Origin: Actinomycetota bacterium
Lineage (GTDB): Bacteria; Actinomycetota; Rubrobacteria; Rubrobacterales; Rubrobacteraceae
Length of the DNA: 5,402 nt
Direction of reading: 5' to 3'
Assembly: GCA_020200675.1 (NCBI GenBank)
Contig: JAIVIG010000093.1
Span: 1-5,402 of the forward strand
The notes under the pieces are model-generated. The model searched no databases. It was given only the letters and a program-made list of their open reading frames with translations, and had not been told where the DNA came from. This document shows positions 4,549 to 5,402 of the stretch, piece by piece (positions within the stretch are counted from its first letter, which is position 1; every line of letters begins with the position of its first letter). Position numbers and translations under genes: made by a program.

Positions 4549-5402
4549 TTGGTTCGCAAGCTTTACGCGCTCGTCGCGGTCTTGCTGGTCTCTCTGGTCG
4601 TGGTGGGTTGTGGGGGCGACGGTGGGGGTGGTAGAGGCGAACAGGGGTCTAGCGACCCGGATCCGCTGAGGGTTGGTCTGATCCCGAACCAGAACCCGGA
4701 GTCGGTGGAGGCTAACTACGAGCCGTTCGGCGAGTACCTCTCGGAGCAGCTTGGGCGCGAGGTCGAGCTAACGGTGCCGACGAGCTACGGCGCCGTGGTC
4801 GAGGCGATGGTCAACGACGAGCTGGACCTCGCGTACTTCGGCGGCCTTACCTACGTGCAGGCCCGCAACCGGGGAGACGTCGTCCCACTGGTCACGGAGA
4901 TCAACCCGAGGACCGGCGACACGACGTACCGCTCCGTCATCATCGTGCCGGCAGACAGCGAGATACAGGAGACCTCGGAGCTCGAAGGTAGAGACTTCGC
5001 GTTCGGGAGCGTATCGAGCACCTCGGGCTCTTTGTACCCGGCGATCATGCTGAGGGACGCCGGTATCGACTACCGGACGGACCTCGGGAACTTCAACTAC
5101 ACCAACGGCCACGATGCCACGGCCCAGGCGGTCGCCAACGGGCAGGTGGACGCGGGCGGCCTCGAAGACCGCATCCTGTACAACCTGGAAGATGAGGGGA
5201 CCATCGAGGAGGGCAGCGTCCGCGTCATCGACGAGTCGGATCCCATAGAGGGTTACCCCTGGGTGGTCCGAAACGCCCTCTCCGACGAGCTTAAAGAGCA
5301 GATCGCGCAAGCCTACCTGGACATAACGGACCCGGCGCTCCTCGACCTGTTGCGCGCCGACGGGTACGAGAGGGTCCAGCCCGAAGACTACGACTACGTG
5401 GA
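4549..5402 (+). CDS. PhnD-like ABC transporter substrate-binding lipoprotein (partial)
   Basis: The frame opens at TTG 4549 (AAAGGAG 5 bases before) and is still open at the right edge after 284 residues. Residues 3-20 are a lipoprotein signal: RK, a hydrophobic helix, then the lipobox VVVGC with Cys21 as lipid anchor, followed by a Gly/Ser/Asp linker to about 37. The mature part is a two-lobe periplasmic-binding fold of the PhnD type: LRVGLIPNQNP (40-50) starts strand one, LDLAYFGGLTYVQA (92-105) is the conserved first-lobe motif, SVSSTSGSLYP (154-164) is the anion-loop region that in PhnD binds the phosphonate or phosphite head, and DAGGLEDR (201-208) lies in the hinge. PhnD-like proteins deliver phosphonate, phosphite or similar oxyanions to an importer; FGGLT-VQAR also recalls the putative selenate-binding branch, so the ligand is open. 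ATPase and permease genes are expected just beyond the edge. The leader suggests riboswitch control. Confidence 0.9.
   Translation, partial: MVRKLYALVAVLLVSLVVVGCGGDGGGGRGEQGSSDPDPLRVGLIPNQNPESVEANYEPFGEYLSEQLGREVELTVPTSYGAVVEAMVNDELDLAYFGGLTYVQARNRGDVVPLVTEINPRTGDTTYRSVIIVPADSEIQETSELEGRDFAFGSVSSTSGSLYPAIMLRDAGIDYRTDLGNFNYTNGHDATAQAVANGQVDAGGLEDRILYNLEDEGTIEEGSVRVIDESDPIEGYPWVVRNALSDELKEQIAQAYLDITDPALLDLLRADGYERVQPEDYDYV

Noticed and set aside
4768..5310. 180-residue minus-strand frame opposite the binding protein
   Set aside because: Antisense shadow of the PhnD-like reading frame.
1..5402. CRISPR arrays, insertion sequences, phage genes, rRNA
   Set aside because: I saw no regularly spaced repeats, transposase or integrase motifs, or rRNA sequence in the window.

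Overview
The window looks like chromosomal DNA of a high-GC actinobacterium. GC-rich third codon positions, frequent AGG arginine codons, GTG and TTG starts with AGG-rich Shine-Dalgarno sites, and the character of the proteins suggest a Rubrobacter-like lineage. That placement is an inference from style, not from a marker gene.

Layout from left to right. (1) Positions 1-858, minus strand: a 40-residue single-span membrane protein overlaps by ATGA the start of a five-span membrane protein that runs off the left edge; the latter looks like the membrane part of an LtaS-type sulfatase/phosphoglycerol transferase. (2) Positions 859-1057: divergent control region with an AT-rich direct repeat. (3) Positions 1058-1948, plus: LysR-family regulator. 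(4) Positions 2040-2429, minus, and 2535-2897, plus: a MerR-family regulator with a C-terminal Cys-x-Cys-x5-Cys motif, divergent from a small cysteine-containing protein. The 105 bases between them carry a textbook MerR-type promoter, with a 19-base spacer filled by an inverted repeat. (5) Positions 3078-4128, plus: a MetX-like alpha/beta hydrolase with all three catalytic residues but broken by a frameshift near 3429-3435; it has its own promoter and a strong intrinsic terminator. (6) Positions 4185-4548: 364 bases without a protein gene but rich in signal: two nested inverted-repeat elements, a sigma70-like promoter with a palindrome over its -10, and a structured leader resembling a divergent cobalamin riboswitch. 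(7) Position 4549 to the right edge, plus: a PhnD-like lipoprotein, the substrate-binding part of an ABC importer.

Functionally these are mostly separate small units. Two stand out. The MerR/Cys-protein pair looks like a self-contained metal, thiol or redox stress switch. The PhnD-like importer appears to be controlled twice, by an operator on DNA and by a folded RNA leader; its ligand is unknown, and the B12-type leader makes it worth a closer look. MetX-type enzymes belong to methionine synthesis, a B12-linked pathway, but the terminator at 4153-4184 separates that gene from the importer, so a link between them is only a suggestion.
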